NCBI RefSeq assembly: GCF_026151205.1
Contig: NC_087073.1
Span: 18,070,837 to 18,134,836, forward strand
DNA: 64,000 nt
Source: Bolinopsis microptera
Lineage: Eukaryota; Ctenophora; Tentaculata; Lobata; Bolinopsidae
Direction: 5' to 3'
Shown here: positions 31,608 through 46,600 of the stretch, piece after piece
Layout of the letters: each line of letters begins with the position of its first letter
How positions within the stretch are numbered: the first letter of the stretch is position 1
Program-made: the position numbers and the translations under genes
The notes under the pieces: generated by a model
The model's input: only the letters and a program-made list of their open reading frames with translations
The model's database searches: none
What the model was told of the DNA's origin: nothing

Positions 31608-34600
31608 CTAGGGGGGCAAAGTGGTGATTTGATTTGAAACTTTCATCAAATGATGAACGACAAAAGCATTCAAATGTATTGGAATCGTGGCGTGGAGTAT
31701 GTTTAGGCTGCTAAAATGCTCAAGTGGTTGGGTTGTTAAAAGACATGAAAGTATTTTCGGCATTGAAGAGGTTTATAAAGCCGAACACCAGCGCTTCCAA
31801 TACCAGTGCGCAAAACAATCAATTAAACTTAAAATGATAAGGAGAAGTAAAAACAAATATTTTAGCAGGCGCTTTAAAAGTACCTGACAAGGACAGGAGA
31901 AAGGTATTCTCTCCTGGTTACACGCGAACTTTATCAGTTTCCGGAGGTCCTCCTGCGACAGACTTTCTACCACGTTCCAGAAATACTCAATGTGTTTGTC
32001 ACTCTGTGATATACCCACTTGGTAGATGGTGTGAAGTTTTATAAACCCAATGTCGATATTCTGCTGCCCACAAATTCTGAGCTGCAGATCGTCAGGTCCC
32101 ATTAGTCGGAGCGGCTCGAGTGGTACGACAGCTTCCAGTCCGCACTGTATCAAGGGGATCATGTTCTCAGCGGAGAGCTCACAGTTTCTCAACTCCCTGG
32201 TACACTCTATGAACTGAGACAGGTTAGACCACGTGATTCTGGGACTACCAGCTCGTAGCTCAACATCTCTACCGTCTAGGGAAGAATAGCTGAACTTGTA
32301 GGGGCATCCCGGACAGCACTCCTCATTCGAAAAGTGGGTAGGACACATCTTTGAAACTAGCTCCTTGAATTCTGCTTCCGACGTTATGGAATTCAGTCCT
32401 TTCAAGAAATTGTAAGTAATAATGTCAGACTGTCGAAGATCAGTATCGAAGTCAATTTGTTCGCCCAATATTCTTGTCCAGAACGGTCTCAAACAGTCCA
32501 CAGCGAACGGAACATCACTTCTCATTGCCACTCCGAGAAGATTCCCAAAGAAGAGAAGAAGAGCTTCGTCGTGGTAATCAATGTTCTTGGGAGCAAGGAG
32601 GAACTTGCCTTTGTTCTCACCAGCACTGGCGGACGGACACTCGATCAGGACAGGTAGACTAGAGCTCTGAAGCTCCTGAGCTACTAACCAGATAAAGTAC
32701 CTGAAACTACCACTGGTTCCCGCTACGTTCTCTCCAGTCAGTTTCACATTGAAGGGGAATATGGGATCTCCTCCGGCCGCTAACTTGACACAAAGTTCAG
32801 TAGAGGGGGTGCGACTGAGCTGCTGTTTAGCCAACATTATGATAGTGTTGCCGATCTCCCTTTCCGTCTGATAAACGAACGTCAGAGGATCGAATATGAT
32901 CTCCGGGGGTACACTGTCCCCTGATCTTCTGTCCGTGCTGTTTATCACAAAGTTAAGGTACCCCAGTTTCACGTCGTAGAACAGAAAGTTCCTGCCTCGG
33001 AGGAGCACGGAGCCGATGGAGTGAGGAGCCAGGTCGACAGTACTGAGGGATACAGCAGGGAGGAGATGTTTGGAGACAGATGTGTTGATGACTTGTAAGA
33101 AGGCAAACCTCAGTCTTAAGTACTCTATAGGTACATTAAACAAGGCCACCAACTCAGGGTCAGATCTATCTGATATCGTCATCAGGATCTCCTGGGGGAA
33201 TATCCTGTTGGAGGAAACACCCCGGCTCCTGCACAGCCTGTTAACATATCTTACAATGGTCTTGTCAACCTCGGGGTGACAACACTTGTTGAGCTTGTTG
33301 AGGTAATCAGAGTCCACAGGATACAACAAGTTGTACTGGAGATCGTGTCCAGTAGCCAGGATACACCTCAAGAGGAGAACAGGACGGCTGGTGGCCAGGT
33401 CTGTGGCCCAGGTCAGGAACCCAGAGTTGGAGAGGTACAGTTCCTCTGATTCTGGGTTTGCTTTCTCGCCGTGTTCTTTGTAGATGGAGTTGATGGTGGA
33501 GAGCAGATCGTCCTCGTAGTGGGACGTGAAGGGACACAACATGTTCTCTTCTGATGTGTTGCTGTACGCAGCCTAGTGGGGGGAAGATGTTTATTACCTT
33601 GGGTTATCTTTTATCAGTCAATATCATTGACCCGTTGAAAGTTAGTAATTTAATCGACTTAAATCGGATATTAAAGTCGAGCCGAGATTTTAAGTTGAAT
33701 GATAGTTTAATAAATGATAAACAGTCTGAGTCACAGGATCTAAATAGCTAACCTTGCTGAGGGGAGATTTGCCGGGACACGAGGAGAAGACATTAGCTAG
33801 CAGAGCTTCAGTAGCTGAGTTCAGATCACCTTCATGGGTGAGGAGTTTGTGAGTAGCATAAAGTTCCACAGCACTGGAGATCAGGGCAGAGTTGTCCGAA
33901 CTGAAACACGTGATTGTTTTAAGGGGAGGGAACTGGCAAGATGATTCACTGTCCAATGTTAGGTGACCTTGAAAACAGCACGCTTATCAGGCATTGCGAT
34001 CTATGGGTGCTTTATTGAGCCCAAAAAACATCTGGACACTTTATTTGATTATTTGGTAATAATGTGTTGTCCTTCAGTTAACATATAAGTACTATACCAG
34101 CCGAATAGCCTATGATGTATGATGCACTTTTAAATTGTTTCGACATTTGTTATTACGTTCAAGATCCTTACACAAAAGATGTGCAAAACATCTTCTTCTC
34201 TGTTATAAATGAAAACACAGACCAAATGCAAAACGCAATAGTTTCACGGTTGTCTGGAAGATCGATAAAAATTAGGTTAGCGAATTGCTAAGAAAAAAGG
34301 AAGTAAATTGTAGTTTGCCTATCCATTTGCTATTATATTATACGGTTTCTATAATAATAATTTTATGTACGCGATACCTGATCAGAATTGGTTATTAACG
34401 TAGCGTATAAAGTTTGTTAGTAATAATTTATCCTTTTTATCGTCTTATGTTTGTATCAGCAAATTTTCTAATCCTTAGACCTGCTCCTATCACCTGATTA
34501 CATTCAAAATATTATGTACGATAAGCATTGTAAAATTTACTGTACTAATCTTTAGGTTCAAGTTCACTAAGATTGATAGATGAGCGAGGAGGATAGCGGT

Positions 34601-37600
34601 AATCACTCTGAAACCTCTGGTCCATTCATAGCTTACTTCTTGAAAAAGCTTGGCTGTGACATTGACCTATACGATGAAGATCCAATTCTATCCCCGGTTG
34701 ACATAGATAGGTATCGGAGTACAATAGCAAGCGGCCTGTATGTGTTCTACATGAAATCAAGCACAGGCATAGGTGCAGATTTCGTTTTGAGGTGAACTTT
34801 TAAGTTCCCGAGAAATTTTCTTAAGTTTGCTTTTTTTTCCTCCTCGGGCACATTCCTAACCTACGGGCCAGGTAAACCTAAACTACATATTGACCGTTAT
34901 GTACGTCGGTATCTGTTGAGGAGCCAAATCATCTGAAAAGCCCTAAACCTAAAATTTTGCGAAATATGGTGTTTTAGGCTAAATTAAAAGTTTAATGAAT
35001 TTACAAAAATGTATGGTTTGGCATAATCATTGCCTACAATCCTGACCTGAGTAATTTACCCCTTTGAGACTTTATTTTGGGTTGAAAATTGAGTTTATCG
35101 AGAGGAAGTGAAAAATCTCTGGTTCAAATTTGGATTTGAAGCCATGTTTAAATTTCTGTTGAAGTCAATTTTTTGCGCAAAAAGCGTTCGATTTTAGGGG
35201 AAAAAATGTATGTTTGCTTTTTATGGTGCCGACGGCACCTGAAATCGACGAAATCTGCAGGGGTGAGCACAGGATCGTCAAAACGTTACCCAATATACGT
35301 GGGCGTTACTGGTAGATCATTCTACCAGCGATTTTATGAGCATGCCACTAAAGATACAGGTCAGATAATGAAGGTACTGGATGGAAAATTTCCTAAAAAT
35401 GTGGAAGGCTTTGAGCTCTATATCTGGACCTTGAAGACCACTTTCATTATCGCGAAATACCTGGAATCCGTTCTTTTAGAGGTCTGGGACTTCCCTCTCA
35501 ACAAAAGTGAGAATGGAACGGAGAGAATCGACTTGGACACCTCCACTCAGCGTCCTCCAGAGGACGACAAAGCTGATTTTAATATTTCCTGGCAGAACTA
35601 TTTTAAAGAAATCAAATCGATTAATACTGATTATGAAGATTAAATGGTGTTAGTTATGCCGCAAAAAAATGTTAATTAATGATGGATTTGGAATGAATTT
35701 ATAACAACTCACTTTCACTGTTTAGATTTTAGAATGGTGTTTCTTTGAGTATACCTTATCACTATCAACGGCTACCGGACAACTGAACCCAATTTGGACT
35801 TTTCCTAGACAGGGTAGCTTGGGAAATTAATTATAAACCCAATCAGACTACCTAATTTACTTTGAAACGACAACTGAACCCAATCGTCACTAGAAATCTC
35901 TAACAGTTTAACAGGTTTCCAAATACCGTTCTAGTTTAGCTGCTGCCTGGTTTCTAGCGCTATAATTTCGGTCTGTTGAGGTTGGTGCTTCGGAGTTGTT
36001 GGCAGATCCGGACTTATCTGCTCGTGATCGTTGGAAAATTCTCGCGAGGGATTCTAGTTTAGGTAGTACCACGTTGATTTCGGATGGGCATGTAGTCGTA
36101 GATAAGCTCCTAAGTTGAGCTCCTCTTTGTCCGCTGATGTACTTGCTGAAGACAACCATGATTCGATACTGTGACCACCATCTCTCTTCCTTATGTATTG
36201 ATCCGATCTGTATAACAAGCGTACTAATAGATGACAAGGCCTTGCAAGGTCTCAGGTGCCTTTCGATCGCGAGATCTGATCTAACAAGCTTAAGTGTTCA
36301 CGAAGCGTGCCGAAAAGGATACGATCCACTGCTCCTCAAGCATCGAGATCCGACCCAGGGCTCGAGATCTGAACCATGGCAGGCCCTCCCAAAGCATCAG
36401 GAGTCACGAGATCTGAGTCAAGTAACCTGAGCCAAGTATCCAGCGTGCTAATGGTGAGTTCCATCAGCTTTGGAAGACATGAAACAGTGGAACTATAAGA
36501 ACGCCCGTCAAGATCCGTATCTACAAGGTTAACTTTCAAAGCTAGACGGACACGTTGTCAGAATGCCATAGACACAGTTTCCCAATTTTTCACTGGATTA
36601 GAAACCAAACTATGGGAAGAGACTGAGAGGACGACTCCGTAAAGGCTGGATGGCCTGTGTTCTCGAGGATGCGGCTGACAGGTGTCGATAACATCAGCAG
36701 AGACGCAGTAAAACAGTTAGCTCTAAAACGAGTGGAACACCGTAGAAGAGATGTGTGTGATATGATGCAGGCCACTCCAACGACTAGGAGGAGACCTCTT
36801 CAATCTTCATGTAGCATGTATGTATTAATATTTTACCGGGGTAAGCACAGGGCTCCAATGCTCTAAATTACAGTGGTCATAATCTATCCTATAGTGATAA
36901 TGACCACAGTCCCCTGCGAAGAAGGAGATCCTGAAAATCCGATCGTTGGGTTCAGTTGTCGTATTTCCTTGGGTTCAGTTGTCGTATTTCCAATTTGGAT
37001 GCAGTTGTGATATGACCTGGGTTCAGTTGTCGTTTTGGGATTTAAGCTGATTGGTCACCCAATTAAGCTGATTGGGTGCCTGTTAACTGCGTGGGAACTA
37101 GGTTCAATTGGGTTCAGTTGTCTGCCACCCCTATCAACCAAAAATAAATTAGGGTCGAACCAATTAGGGCCAATGAGGTACATAGTAACAAGGATAGTAA
37201 AATCAACAAAGAATGGTTGAAACTCCGACTTTAAATAGTCGATCTTCGGCAACTCAGATTTGACGAGGAGCGTTTTAAAACAAGACGTTTGCACGAGTGA
37301 GAGTACTATTACTACTACTAGGCCGGAACTAAGTCCAATCTACGCCAGATAACCCCCTCCATATATCCCTGTCCCACATCAGGGTTCATAGTTCCTCTTA
37401 AAATTTGTTCCAACTTCCTTCAGTAACATAAACAAATACCTTTGTCTCGGTCGGCCTTGCTGTGCTCTACCATGCAAAGGTTTCCATAAGATCACTGAAT
37501 CACTGGCCAAAAGGTGCTGTATTACGTCCCTCAAAACATCTGGAAACTTCATCAGACCATCCAGTTACTTCTATTGTTTATAATTGCTGTAATTAACAAC

Positions 37601-40600
37601 AAAAATAATTACCATGCCATAAATTGAGGTGCACTGCCAAAGTATTTTGACAGATGCTCCAATGTCCAGAAATTTACAAAAGGAGTTAAAATTTTACAGC
37701 GACTAGTCCCATATTCCCCCTCGACTATAAATAAAGAACACATCTAAATTCAATACAAATTTTACAGTTGTCAACAAGTTTGGAGTTTATCAGAGCTATA
37801 AAATGCAGTTTTGTTGGCTAGTTGTTCTGATCGCTTTGGCAGGAGCTGACATTACAATATTGAACGGAGAAGAAGAGAACGGTCCGGCACCCTGTGCTAA
37901 AGTATGCTCTGGAACTACTGGTACATACATATTAACGTCTTTTGGCCTATTTTCAACTCCTAAACCTTTAAAATAACTTTGATTTATATTCACTTTGTTA
38001 TCACAACTCAACCCTTATCAGTCTTATAAACTTAACCTGTTCCTCTAACTGATATTAATATGGCTTCATGCCATACCATTACACACCAATTAAAGCACCC
38101 ACCAAGTTCCGACTAATGAAGCTGTATATTTCCAGGGAGAACGACTACTCAGTGGGTTAAAACACCATTTGATCTGGGAGGAATGTACACGGATGTAGAT
38201 ATCTCCAGGTGTGGGTTCGTCAGAATCCCCTCTGTGACTACATCTCTGGAGGGAATCGGAGATCAATGGAGAGTAGTCGGGATAACTTCTGTATACAGCA
38301 CTACCCTGACAGATTTCAGGGTTTTTGTTATGCCTCAACATGGCCACATAGATGAACAGCATGCTCGACAGGGACAGTGGAATGTGGATTGGATTGCAGT
38401 TGGTTTCATATGCTAATTAGATACAACTTTTGTTTTGACCGATGGTTTGAATTTTGTAAATTGACCAACCGATCCAGTAGTTTATCTCGATGTAAATAAC
38501 ATTTTAGGCCTGTAAATACAAGTGTTGTACCCAAAAAAAGTCACTAATTTTACGGTTGTCTTTGATTTTGGAGTCTTTAGGAGCTATAAAATGCAGTATT
38601 TTTGTCTAGTTGTTCTGTTCACTTTGACAGGAGCTGACATTACAATATTGAACGGATAAGAACAGAACGGTCCGGCACCCTGTGCTAAAGTATGCTCTGG
38701 AACTACTGGTATGTCACGAATTTTGGATATCTTTTTCTGACATTTTATCTCATGACGCGACGTGTTTGAGAGGGATAGTGGTGGTTGGTAAGTTTATAGT
38801 CAACCAGTAACCACGAATAACATAACTGGTAACTGGTAGGCCACCTTGACATAAGAAGACTTAAATACCACTTATGTCATGTTACTGCGTTGTGCTGCAA
38901 AAGGTTCATGGATGCTTATGATTACATCCCTAAAAGTCAGAACATCTGGACACTTCATCAGTTCATCCAGTTACTTCTATTGTTTATTGCTGTAACCAAC
39001 AACACAAATATTTACCAGACCATAAACTGAGGTGCACTGTCACACTATTTTGACAGATGTTCTTATGTCTAGAAATTTACAAAACGAGTTAAAAGTTTAC
39101 AGCGACTAGTCCCAACTATAAATAACGAACAGTAACCAAAATTCAATAATAATTTTACGCTTGTCTACGAGTTAGGAGTTTATCAGAGCTAGAAAATGGA
39201 GTTTTGTTGGCTAGTTGTTCTGTTCGCTTTGGCTGGAGCTGAAATTACAATATTGAACGGAGAAGAAGAGAACGGTCCGGCACCCTGTGCTAAAGTATGC
39301 TCTGGAACTACTGGTAGGTCACCACTCAAATTTTGGGCCAGTTTCTGAAATCCTACGAGATTTATGTTCACAAATTTTAAACTTACCATAACTCAACCCT
39401 TATCAGTTTTTCAGAAATTTAGATTCTCATCAAATATTAGTTCAAGCAAACGTTGCTAAATAAGATAGCTAGGTATTCTCACGACAGTAGGATCAACATC
39501 CACTCCGATTCCTAAAGTAATAACCCCCAGGGAGGAGAGCTACGAACTGGATTAATACCCCGTATGAGCTGGACGGTATGTATACGGACGTAGATATCTC
39601 AGGATGTGGATTCAGCAGAACCCCCTCCATAACCACCTCTCTTGAGGGTACAGGGAATCATTGGAAAACTGTGGGGATAACTTCTATATACAACACATCC
39701 CTCTCCGGATTTAGAGTGTTTGTAATTACTCAGAGTAAGGACCAGGATGCTAACTTTGCTCGACAAAAACAGTGGAATGTGGATTGGATTGCAGTTGGTT
39801 TCATATGCTAATTCAATGAAACTTTGTGTAAAATTTTGCAAATCGAAAAAACCAATCTTGCAGTTTATCTCGATTTAAATAACCAAAAAGCAAACCGTGA
39901 CAATAATTGTAGTAAAGTGTGGGTGTTTGAGAGGTAATACCTGCAGAGTAAGTCAGGACCGAGAGTAACGACACAGTACGCTCTATTGTTATCTGCGTTA
40001 CTTCCGCTCACATCACCCTTCAGGAACTTGTTCTCCTGCAGTACTTCTACCACCTGGTTGGAAACAGGGTTAGAATAGAGACCAGAGTTGACTTGTCACA
40101 GTTACTAAATCCAATCTACCTGGAATACCAGGCATATTTAATGTAAATACATACCACGCATATCCTAACCCATTTCTTTGAAACGGAGGTAAATTTAGCG
40201 CGTAGTTACTAAAATGTCAGACAAATTCGCACCAATAACCTAAATAGCCTTTCAATTTCAAATCTCAAACTATTAAATTAAATTGAATAATTTGAGATTT
40301 CCTTTACATTTTATATTTATCCATGTGCGTGCCCCACGGGGATGAATTTCTTATTACCATTGATATTATATATATTTTTTGAGTAAACATTGGCTGGTAC
40401 CACGGGCCAGTCCCCAACAAAAAAAAAACAAAAAAAAATTTAAATAGCCTTTGAGCACAAACCTCCTTGATCTTCTCAAAACAGTTGAGTTGAAGAACAG
40501 CAACTCCTTTACAGAGCTGTTCGTCTTTAGAGGAGGGTGGTAGAGGGAAATGGTGAGAGGGTACGAATATCTCCCCTTCAACTACCCCACCGTAGGGGCA

Positions 40601-43600
40601 ACACAGCCTGTTTATTGTTGTCTCTACTCGCTCTGTCACCATTTGATAGTCAGTTTTAATATATTTCGCCATGCGCCAGCGGCCAGATCATTCATCATAC
40701 CACATCAAATCTCTTTTTTACCGGCCAACGCTGGCAATCCATGTAGCGTGGCTACTGGTTAAATTATTCTAAATTTGACAAATAAAGAAATATTACATTG
40801 CGTTGACAGAAAATAGCTAGGCATGTGCCGTAAATTTACCTCTGCTGTAGAAGGTAGGTAGCCCACATATCACGATGAGCCGCGCAGTAGGAGTGCACGT
40901 GGCGAGAGATTCTCTCAGCTGGCATAGCGACTGTTTTACACCTTCATTCCCACGGGGGTGTTTATCAACTAGGTTACGGAGGATGAGATTGCACGTGAGC
41001 GCCATCTCAAACCAGGGTTGGACTTGTCCTGGTTCAGAGTCTGGGTCTGGTGGTGACTTGGTGCTGTCTCTCCCTGGAAGGGTGGTTGTATCAATAGCTA
41101 TCTGCATCATGGGATATTACTTTATACTAAATCATTCTTTTCAAGGAACACAAACTTCTTAAAATGTTCATCAATGAAATTCGGTGTGTCTTGATTTGTA
41201 TTTGTTTATAAAAAGTAAAACAGAAGTATCTTGGGTAATAACACTGGAAAACTCTGTTTCAATAAATGTTCCACGACAAACAAATGGTCTCTGGTCCTCA
41301 CCACGTTGTTTAACCCGGAGTTTTCTCCGCTTAGTCAACCCGGCCCTGTCTCCGCCGGATTTAGATCTCTTAACCAGAGGAGAACTCTTAGTTTCCTCCG
41401 CCTCCTTGCTCTCCTCATCGGCTCCTTGCTCCGATTTAGGGGATGTCAGCGGTTCAGCGACAATCTCTCGCAGGGCAAATACCAACTCCACTAGTCCTGG
41501 AGAAGAGACAGTGTTTGGTTTAGAATTTGTTTCTTTAACATTTTAAATCGAGCTACTTATCTAAATAGCGGTTTAAGACATGAATCTTGAGAATATTGAT
41601 ATGCAAGAATATTGTGAGTTTTGTGACTAACCACTACTATGCATGTTTATGAAAGTATAATGCTAGAAACACCACAGATTTAAACAGATCATTCGTCACT
41701 TTATCCTCAGTTATCATTGTATAATGTTATTATTAACCCTGGAAGTAGGTAGAAACTCTGAGGTCCTTGAGAGAACTGACTTCTTTCTTCTTACTGACTC
41801 CATTAGCTTTAAGCTCGTGGGAGAAGAGTGAGAGTAGTTCAGATAGGAAGGGTTTGAGTTTAGTGTTAGGGAACACAAGAGCAGGAGTGTTGGTAGGGAT
41901 GAGACGGATCAGTTCTGCAAGACAATGGAACAGCAACTCCTGGAATAGTGGGACCATACATTTATAAACTTTAAGATGTTCCTGTGAGGTAATTTAAAGA
42001 ACGTGTAAAAGTGTAAAGGCGAGAAACGCTGAGTTCATGAATTATTGAACGGGGCATTGGATGTTGTATAATATAGAGCGTTTAATACCACACTGTACCT
42101 TGATGGGAGGCACAAGATCGACACGTAACAGCACTTTGCACATTGCTTCAGCACAGTACAGTAGGATAGATGTAGGACACTGGTCTGTGTTGGCCACTTC
42201 TATCAGAGTCTCAATGTAGGACATAGCTAGACAGAACTCTGCAGGGACGCTGTGTAGGTGGACCTGAGCAAATTGTAGTTAGTAATTAAAATATAAGCAG
42301 GAGATTATAACTTAATGATAATCAATTATAATTAACATAATATTAATTGGATAAGTAATTGAATTTAATTGACAATTGCCACAATACATAATATTGTTTA
42401 CAGAATGAGAGTTGTCTAGTGAACTAACCTGTACTGGTGGAGAAGGAGTACTGGAAATAGTTCTGACATGGACCCTATCAAAGGGTATCATAACAGTAGG
42501 GAACCTGGCGATACTCTGAACTGAGACGGCAGCTGGTTCTTGGTAGGCGGTACTGTATGTGGTACTGTTATAGGGGTAGTGTACCACTTCTTGTCGGAGC
42601 GGCTGACCGTCCCTAGCTAAACCTTGTATACCGTTATGTGCAAACACTCTGCAGAAAAATGGGGGATGAGTTACAGGTTGGATTATGTGGTCAGGTCGTG
42701 ATTATAAAATTAATTTCCTTTCTTCAATCGTTCTAACCACGTATACGACTTTATGCAGGTTTTAGTTTAACACGTACGTTGTGCTGTAATTTGATATCGT
42801 AGAAGAGAAATGACGCAGTAAGTGTTGAAATGACAAATTAACCTGATCCATGGACACTTGGGGTAGTTGTCACTGCTCTTCTCATCAAGAGACGTTATCC
42901 TGCAGGAAACGTATATGTACGCCGCGTTAGTGAAATTAACGTCGTAGCTCGCCTTCATGTCTGTTAATCTGACTGTATCCATCGTAAACTTGTTCGGAGA
43001 ATCCTATGAGTAGAAAATGTTAGGTTTCGTTTAATTTTAGCTGTAAAATTTCAAACACAAGGAAATATTTTTAAAGCTAGGTACTGTACTGTTCTAAACG
43101 TATAAACGATTGAACAATTCAAAATAGCAACTTAGTTCTGACGCCTCAATTAAGGAGGACGTCAGCGTTCCCGTTGCAAACACCAAATGTCGTCCTTTCT
43201 ATCCACACGGGCTGTTTACTGCTTGGGTGGACGCTAAGGTACGTACAGGTCTTAAAACAAAAAATTGAAAAAGATATGAGAATATATATATTATACTCCA
43301 TGACGCATACACGAAGACACTACCATAGTAACTAAAACATCAACGCCAAGATGTAAAATAATATCACCATACTATACACTCTATACGCTGTAAACGCTGT
43401 TATTCACTCATCACTGTCAATAGCAAGGTGATGCTTACGTTAAGAACTTTGCAGAATCTGGCAGTAAGCGACATCAAGGAGCACTCCTCGGTCACAGAAT
43501 TACTGATCATCTTATGTAAAGCGTCCTTTAGTCTACTGCTATTGCTGTAGAAAAGTCTGGAAGGAATGAGACTGTTGTAATCGAGGACTTGTCGAGACCC

Positions 43601-46600
43601 TCTGGAGCATGACTCGGTTAGAGGCGGGACGGTGCCGTTTGGTTGAGGACCTCTGAGGAGCTCTTTGGAAAGCATATTAACGTATTCCGTGTTAGGGGGC
43701 TCGAGATTGTCTGAGGTCTGAAAGAGAAGAATCAGTGGTTAAAGTCAAATTATTTTAAAAATACATGAACATTTAATGACTTTAATCTTGTGAAGTCACC
43801 AATAATGAACAAAAAGGCACAAAATAGGAAACGTGACAACAAATTGCTGACAAACAAGACTCACAAATCCAGAGAGAGGAAGGCTGATGGAGGAGGAACT
43901 ACAAGACTCCTGATCGTCAGTTGGGGAGGTGGTGTGACTGGTGGCCCGGGAGCTCAGCTGTCGAGGCAGTCTAAAGAAAGGTCGCGGGTTCTCCACCAGA
44001 GCCAGCAGAGCCGACCGACAGTACAGGTTTGCTAGAATGTTCTCGTGGTACAACATTTGCCTGATGGAGGTGCGTTTTGTAACAATTGTAGTGAAGTGTT
44101 TACTATAATTTTCACTACAATTCGTTAATTTATCTGCCAAATATGTGGATTACAGTATAAGAGTAGAAAAATGTTTTGAAAGACAGGTGATTTCAAGAGT
44201 GTAAAGTCAGCACAAATTTATTAATTGTTATCTGTCCCTACTGTTCGATAAGATTGAGTTTACAAAGTCTAGGATCGCATTTATCAGGTCCAGTAAAGTC
44301 GGATGAACTGTCAGTCACACTAATGGATCCATTGGACACTTGTCTGGAAACATTGGAACTCGAAGAAGTTGTTCGAGTATCGAGATTGAAGAAATTATAC
44401 ATCGAGGAGGACGAGCTCGACGAGCTGGCCCTTCTGGACTCTTCTTCCCCGGACTCCAGAATCATCAAATTTTCTGGAGGGTATTCGGAACTTGGGATCA
44501 GATTTGGGGTTGGATCGAGGAGTCCTGCTAGAAAGTGAACTGAAGGTGACCCCTCATCCAGCAACAAGCGAGTGTTCCTATTCCTGGTTCTCATGCCCCT
44601 CCCCCGGCCACCTGCACCTCGAGGGGGAGGGCCCAGGGTGGGTGTTGTCGTGGGTGTTGTCGTGGTTGTTGTTGTGGTTGTTAAGGGACTGTATTTATTT
44701 CTTGTAGTCGGTATGTTAAATCTGGAGTTTGTTTGTCGTTGTCGTCTCTTGTTCCTGCTACTAAAAATTCATCATCAGATTTCCGAATGTCAAATACGTG
44801 TTCGTAGTCAGATAAATGTAAAATACCTTATCACATGAAATTTAAACCTCACTTATATCGTCCGATAGTAAATTTATGCCAATTTTATTTGCACTATTTT
44901 TCCCATTTTCTTATAGAAGGAAGTGCGATTTGATGTCTATTTTTAACATAGAATTTGGACCAGTATGTGGATTGGTGAAAAGCAGTAGAACGAATCCAAG
45001 TCCAAAGAAATATTGGAGGATTTGAAAGGATTGCTCGAAAGATTACACTAGTCAGGAAGTGATGATCAACTGGAAGCGGAAGGCACTGACATAGTGATGT
45101 TAGAAGATGAGTGATCGATTTAATAAGACCTATCATCGCTATGTTTCATTTTCAACTTGAATTCAGTTAAAATGTGTTATACAGTGGATATGTTTAAAAT
45201 TGGTTTAAAGACATGCTTATTCATTTTGTCAAAATATGATTCGGAGAAGCTTTATTCTTATAAAACTGGTAGTTTTTTTCTTGGTCTTACAGCTTCATTG
45301 AATCTTATTATTTAATTGTGTTCTTTATATATAGTAAATTACATTCATCGTATCGTATGATGCAAAATATACGGCCGTAAATCTAAGTATGCGAACTTTA
45401 TAAGCACATTAAATATGCGTCACTTAATGTTTGCTCAATTAATTTGTGTGATTTTGACGAAACTCGCACAATTAAGTGTCGCAAAAATTTCATGTAATAA
45501 AGTATGTTGATTCATAGTCGAATTATAATTTAATTTGGCGGCAATAAAAAAGGACTTCTCTACGAACAGTATTGAGAGTTTTATAAGTGTTCCACAGGTT
45601 GCAGTTACCAACCTGTGCACGCAGTTACCAACCTGTGCACGCAGTTACCAACCTGTGCACGACGCAGTCCTTGACGTCCACATTGCACGTGCTAGCAGCG
45701 CTCATCTGATGGTGTATGGGTCGCTCCAACACAGCTAGAGGGTACCAGTACCTTACCAGAATACCTTCCTGTCTCAGGTAGGTCTCCACTTGCACCAACT
45801 CGTTAGACTGAGGGGTAATGAGGGGTTAGAGCTGGAGGGCCTTCAGGGGCAGGGGAAATTGAGGGGTTAAAGTAGATAATCATATCATACCGGTGTGGTG
45901 TATGATTTGATTTTTTTTGTGTCAGAATATGTATCGTTAACAATCCACAGTTAATAATATAATCACTGTCGACTCAACATCAGCTAACGCTCATCATAAC
46001 TGTTATAAACAATCCACAGCAATAATAAAGGCCCTCTGAAGCTATATCCTAAATCTCACAATGAAATTTAATATTGAACGCTGGAAGATACCTATACTAT
46101 CATCATTAGCGATCAGTGCTCTATACATATCCCGAGAATATAATCTACGGTAGTACGGTATCCACGTAAACTTATTAGTATATGAATCATGTTGAAAGTT
46201 ATACCGGAAATAGAAATGATGTAAATGTTTTTCATAATTTGATTGAAAGTTAAAGCCTCGTTAAATTATGATGCTAGTACAGCGAACTTTTTGTGGATCA
46301 TTTATAAACTTATTTGAACTAATTTTAAAACTCTAAGACTTGTACTTGACAAAAGAATAAAAATGAGGTGATATAGCGAGATTATCTGAAGTTGTAACTT
46401 GTATGAGGCGATGTAACAGATATGACCGGTTAAGGGCTGAGTTTTGCACAAACATGAGACCACAGTCCACATAATCAATCAATTTGATTAGAAAGTTTTG
46501 ATAAATGTTTGGCAAAGGATTTTACAGAATGTCATCATCATCATCAGTTTCTTTTGCTCTTTAGTATCTTGAGGATACTACGATTACTAAATAACAACAC

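Noticed and set aside
32457-33279. Several short plus-strand frames in the HECT exon
   Set aside because: Antisense shadows of HECTD4 coding sequence.
34773-34795. Intronless reading of the GIY-YIG first exon to its stop at 34795
   Set aside because: It would give a 71-residue stub lacking YVG, Arg, Glu and Asn; splicing at 34772 restores the whole motif set.
43796-43864. Extension of the HECTD4 exon past LPLSGF
   Set aside because: The longer frame ends in a donor that breaks phase; the strong gtgagt donor at 43864 keeps it.
45535-45738. Plus-strand frame over 45535-45738
   Set aside because: Shadow of a conserved HECTD4 exon on the other strand and of its repeated donor.
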